From NCBI RefSeq assembly GCF_013377755.1, contig NZ_JABXWR010000001.1, positions 631,104 to 695,103 of the forward strand: 64,000 nt of DNA, written 5' to 3'. Made by a program: the position numbers and the translations under genes. Positions 60,852-64,000 of the stretch are shown here, piece after piece. The first letter of the stretch is position 1, and every line of letters starts with the position of its first letter. The notes beneath the pieces are model-generated. The model saw only the letters and a list, made by a program, of their open reading frames with translations, searched no databases and was not told where the DNA came from. This DNA is from Methanofollis tationis. Its GTDB lineage: Archaea > Halobacteriota > Methanomicrobia > Methanomicrobiales > Methanofollaceae.

Positions 60852-62306
60852 CTATTTCGAGAGGATCGCCATGATGATCTTTCCGTATGCAGGCCTTGTT
60901 ACCAGCACGCCGATGAGCACGCCCAGGATCGTGATGATCGCAAAGCCCCGCAGGGTCGAGAGGTCCATCAGAGCAAGCGGGAGCATGGCGATGAAGGTGG
61001 TCGACGCGGCCACGACGATGATCCCGAGGGCCCGCGCCAGCCTCTTCAGATAGACGCTCGGCGAGGGCACCCGTCCCTCGTAGAGCACCTCATCGGTGAT
61101 GACGACGAGCTGGTCGATGCCCGTGCCCATCACGGCGATGATACCGGCAATCGAGGCGAGGTCCAGCTGCTGGATATAGCGGGCAATCCCGAGGAGGATC
61201 ACGATCTCGGCGAGGTTGATCGCGATCATCGGTAACACAATGCTCGGCTCGCGGTACCTGAAGTAGACCACAACACCGACGACGATCAGCGCAAGGGCCG
61301 CCGCGGCAAAGGCGACGATCTTGAAGTAGTCCCCGAGCGTGGCCGAGACCGAGCCCGAGCCCGCCACGGTCACATCCACCGGCAGGGCGCCGGCACGCAG
61401 GTGGATCTCGAGGTTCAGGGCGTCCTGCATACCCGCATCCCCGGTGCCGGTGGAGGCGCGGAGTTCGCGGATCGGTTCCGCTTTCAGTTTTGCGGCAAGG
61501 TTCGGGGAGAGCGGCGCCGAGTAGACCGTGGTGTTGTCCAGGAGCATGATCAACTCGTGGTTCTCCGGGTCGTTGACGGCGTTAGAGGAGATCGCCGCCT
61601 CTCTGAAGGCTTTTGCTCCTGCTTCGCTGAGAGTGAACCCGACGCCCCACATATCCGATCCCGGCGGGTAGACGGTCGGGACCGACACACTGGTGACGGC
61701 GTCGCCGAAGAGCACATGCTGGCTCTCGCTGCCTGTGGTCTGGACCCTGATCTCGAACTTGCCCTGCTGGCCGACGACTTCGTTCGCCGTCGCCATGTCG
61801 ACGCCTGCAAGTTCGACGCGCACATAGCGTGTGACCCCGTTGAGGCCGGTCAGGATGTTCACCCGGGCGTCCTTGGTGCCGAGACTGTTGACCTTGTTTT
61901 CAAGGATGCGTTTCACATCCTCAGCAGTCTCCTTTGAGACGCCGGGGTTGTAGGTGACGATCGTCGCACCCTCTGCCAGGAGGATTGGCTGGAGTTCTTC
62001 CTGAGAGAATTTCTTTCTGATCTCAATCTGATCGTCTGCGGCGACGATCACCTCGGTGTCCAGGGTCCGGCTGAGGTTCTCTGCCAGACGGTCGATGGAC
62101 CGGTCGGTCTGGACGGTGAGCACCTCTGCCTGGAACTCCATCTGGAGCCAGGAGCCTTCCTGGAGGTCGAGGCCGTACTGGAGGTTGGTCGTGAATTTCC
62201 CGTCCTCAAAGTGGGGTCCGATGGCGACGATGGAAGCGGCGACCAGGATGACGACGAGGATGACACGCCAGTCACTCATCAGTTTTCTGAGGGTATCGTT
62301 GCTCAT
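60852..62306 (-). CDS. secD: Protein export protein SecD
   Basis: A 484-residue RND-superfamily membrane protein. It has an N-terminal helix (WRVILVVILVAASIVAIGPHF), a large outside domain (LQYGLDLQEGSWLQME, the SecD D1 signature; later FALPVD-like LPVDV) and five C-terminal helices with IIAVMGTGIDQLVVITDEVLYEGR. It works with SecF to help release exported proteins. It overlaps secF by 4 bases. Confidence 0.93.
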   Translation of the reverse strand: MSNDTLRKLMSDWRVILVVILVAASIVAIGPHFEDGKFTTNLQYGLDLQEGSWLQMEFQAEVLTVQTDRSIDRLAENLSRTLDTEVIVAADDQIEIRKKFSQEELQPILLAEGATIVTYNPGVSKETAEDVKRILENKVNSLGTKDARVNILTGLNGVTRYVRVELAGVDMATANEVVGQQGKFEIRVQTTGSESQHVLFGDAVTSVSVPTVYPPGSDMWGVGFTLSEAGAKAFREAAISSNAVNDPENHELIMLLDNTTVYSAPLSPNLAAKLKAEPIRELRASTGTGDAGMQDALNLEIHLRAGALPVDVTVAGSGSVSATLGDYFKIVAFAAAALALIVVGVVVYFRYREPSIVLPMIAINLAEIVILLGIARYIQQLDLASIAGIIAVMGTGIDQLVVITDEVLYEGRVPSPSVYLKRLARALGIIVVAASTTFIAMLPLALMDLSTLRGFAIITILGVLIGVLVTRPAYGKIIMAILSK

Positions 62307-63160
62307 GTGCGTCTCCCCTGTTTCATTGCGTAATCCTTGAGGATGCCTGCGTTGAGCACCCAGGTGTTCATCAGGTCAACAAAGAGTCCGATCAGCAGGA
62401 CCGCCGCGATCTGGAAGATCACCTCGACCTGACCGATGGCGGTGACGACCAGCATCGCAATGACGGCGGCGATGGTCGTGGTCGTCATGATGATCCCGGT
62501 CCTGTAGGCGCCTGAAAGTTTCTCTTCGATCTTTCCCTGTCGCTTTAACAGGCGAGTTGTAAGGAGGACGTCGCTGTCGACAGAATACCCGATGAGCATC
62601 AGGAGCGCAGCGGTCGTTGAGAGGGTCAGCGGAATGCCGACGACGTTCATGATCGCTGCCGTGATGGCGATATCGGAAAAGGCCGAGAGCACAATGGCGA
62701 CCGATGGGACGAAACTCCTGAAGGCGATGAAGACGACCAGTGCCATTCCGATGAACGAGAAAACGAGCGCAATGAGCGCCTGCTGCTGGAGCGCGGCGCC
62801 GAAGGCCTCGCCGATCTGGTCGATCTTCGCCTCGGGGTAGCGGTCGCTCACCATCTGGCTGAGAGCTCTGTACTGGTCATCGGACATCGGGCCGAATTTG
62901 AGGTATTTGCCGCCGCCCAGTCCTTCACCGACACTTTCCAGAGGGAACCCGGAAAAATAGCTCTCGATCTCTGCGACACCGTCGTCCGTTATGATCGTCA
63001 CCGCTGTGCCGCCGGCGAAATCTATGCCCGGCGTAATCGGCATCCCGGTGATCGCCCAGTTTACGGCGAGCAGGCCGAGGGCCAGCAGAAGCACGATGAG
63101 AGGAACCGCCACCATCTGCTTCGGGGGATATTTATTGACATCATAGGTAGCAAAACCCAT
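62303..63160 (-). CDS. secF: Protein export protein SecF
   Basis: A 285-residue membrane protein with the SecF signature PGIDFAGGTAVTI after the first helix, and five C-terminal helices with TLSTTAALLMLIGYSVDSDVLLTTR. Together with SecD it forms the accessory translocase complex. A TATA-like AAATATTTAA lies about 35 bases upstream of its start. Confidence 0.93.
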   Translation of the reverse strand: MGFATYDVNKYPPKQMVAVPLIVLLLALGLLAVNWAITGMPITPGIDFAGGTAVTIITDDGVAEIESYFSGFPLESVGEGLGGGKYLKFGPMSDDQYRALSQMVSDRYPEAKIDQIGEAFGAALQQQALIALVFSFIGMALVVFIAFRSFVPSVAIVLSAFSDIAITAAIMNVVGIPLTLSTTAALLMLIGYSVDSDVLLTTRLLKRQGKIEEKLSGAYRTGIIMTTTTIAAVIAMLVVTAIGQVEVIFQIAAVLLIGLFVDLMNTWVLNAGILKDYAMKQGRRT

Positions 63161-63343
63161 ATCTACGTACTCTGCCGTATAGGGGATTAAATATTTGGAT
63201 AACCTCTGTTGAACCGTTATTATCAGGAATTCCAGAAGATCAGATCGGCATTATTCAGGTTTTGGGTTGTTTTACGTTCCGGGGCCCGGAAGGATTGAGA
63301 CGAAATAAAAACCTATTTATACTGTACTATTCTACACTCCGTC

Positions 63344-63481
63344 ATGCGGTCCCCGGCCGATTTCAAGAAGGAGATTGAGGCCCGCCTGAAGAAATATCTC
63401 TCCCGGGACAGCACGGGTATTCGCCACGAGGTGCTTGCCTTCTTTGTCAGGATAAAGTCAGCGACGATACCTGAACGGTAG
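63344..63481 (+). CDS. Small unknown protein, possibly truncated
   Basis: A 45-residue protein beginning MRSPADFKKEIEARLKKY. A TATA-like CTATTTATAC about 28 bases upstream gives a leaderless start, which supports a real gene. The last residues lie next to the end of the IS256-type element, so the gene may have lost its 3' part by that insertion. No family is recognised. Confidence 0.45.
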   Translation: MRSPADFKKEIEARLKKYLSRDSTGIRHEVLAFFVRIKSATIPER

Positions 63482-64000
63482 TGTTTCAGATCTTCTGTAA
63501 TTCGTCTGAGCCCTGTCTCCTTGTTTGATCATTCCCCCTCCATCGTCAAATATCTTCTGCCGGTCACCCACTCCTCATTGATGTCCATCAGGATGGATCC
63601 TGCCAGCCTGAGGAGTGACTCTTCATTGGGAAAGGCCCCTACAACTTTGGTTCTCCGTTTCAGTTCCTTGTTGACTCTTTCCATCATGTTCGTCGTTCGG
63701 ATCCGCTTTGCGTGCTCTTTCGGGAACGCCGTGTAACTCATAAGTCCCGGGATGAATCTCTCGATCGTATTGGCCGCTTTCCGATATCCTCGTTCGTTCA
63801 GATCATCTGCAAGCTGCTGAAGTCTTTCCTCGTCCCCATATGCCTCCTTCAAGGACTCAGCAACTTCTTTCTGATGTTTCCGTGGAATATTCTTTAAAAC
63901 CGCCCGGGTGCAATGGACCGAGCACATCTGCCACGATGCGCCGAGGAAGGCGGCTTCCGCCGCCTTCTGGATCCCGGCATGACCATCTGAGACAACCATC
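63482..64000 (-). mobile_element. IS256-type insertion sequence, partial
   Basis: The end of an IS256-family element, with a transposase reading out of the window. The terminal inverted repeat is not certain; GTGTTTCAGATCTTCTGTAA just before the transposase stop is a candidate. The rest lies beyond 64000. Confidence 0.6.
63529..63999 (-). CDS. IS256-family (mutator-type) transposase, partial
   Basis: The C-terminal 156 residues of a transposase. They hold MVVSDGHAGIQKAAEAAFLG (second catalytic Asp), WQMCSVHCTRAVLKNIP and the Glu region RTTNMMERVNKELKRRTKVV, all typical of the IS256/mutator family. The N-terminus lies past the window end. The frame is open without a stop in this part. Confidence 0.9.
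   Translation of the reverse strand: MVVSDGHAGIQKAAEAAFLGASWQMCSVHCTRAVLKNIPRKHQKEVAESLKEAYGDEERLQQLADDLNERGYRKAANTIERFIPGLMSYTAFPKEHAKRIRTTNMMERVNKELKRRTKVVGAFPNEESLLRLAGSILMDINEEWVTGRRYLTMEGE

Overview
The window looks like a chromosomal segment of a high-GC methanogenic archaeon of the order Methanomicrobiales (Methanofollis/Methanoculleus-like; the genus is an inference). The basis is a complete archaellum operon (arlB, arlCE, G, F, H, I, J), the archaeal-only chemotaxis adaptor CheF, HypD, archaeal SecD/SecF, a DPH6-like PP-loop enzyme, archaeal TATA-box promoters with leaderless starts, PGF-CTERM-like and class III signal sequences, and tRNA genes without an encoded CCA.

Layout. 1-7970: metabolic and accessory genes (partial glutamate synthase-like oxidoreductase, methyltransferase, a secreted propeller protein, a geranylgeranyl-reductase-like flavoprotein, a lone MazF-like toxin, a cytosine-type permease, an iron-sulfur flavoprotein-like gene, a universal stress protein). 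8177-11906: a three-gene operon that appears to turn ornithine and proline into glutamate (aminotransferase, P5C dehydrogenase, proline dehydrogenase). 11907-12688: a GC-rich tandem repeat of 196 bp. 12689-35813: the motility and chemosensory island, with the archaellum operon, an unrecognised acidic membrane protein, CheF, an IS5-type insertion with a clean 8-bp target duplication, CheY-B-A-C-D, a secreted propeller protein, a helical-repeat protein, a second copy of a membrane-anchored protein that also precedes the archaellum genes, and a ParA-MCP-CheR operon whose receptor has no membrane segment. 35968-47565: a RecB-nuclease/helicase fusion, amidotransferase and PP-loop genes, tRNA-Arg(CCG), HypD, MscS, a radical SAM protein, and a cluster of a NifX-like protein, two ferredoxin-MinD ATPases, a DUF134 protein and a TIM-barrel protein.

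47795-54441 is an integrated element in the 3' end of tRNA-Thr(GGT), bounded by a 16-bp direct repeat. It carries a tyrosine recombinase, a primase-helicase replication protein, a ribbon-helix-helix protein, a double zinc-finger protein, four small unknown genes and a 41-nt-arm inverted repeat that could be its replication origin. 54505-63160 holds an unknown gene, another copy of the dispersed GC-rich repeats, a frameshifted GNAT acetyltransferase with an antitoxin-like partner, a pilin-like protein, DUF99, a glycosyltransferase, an aldolase, a DNA glycosylase, two thioredoxins and secD-secF. The window ends in a partial IS256-type transposase.

Most likely to be new: the ParA-coupled cytoplasmic receptor module, the unknown protein between arlJ and cheF together with the paired anchored proteins flanking the motility genes, and the tRNA-Thr element with its iteron-like hairpin.
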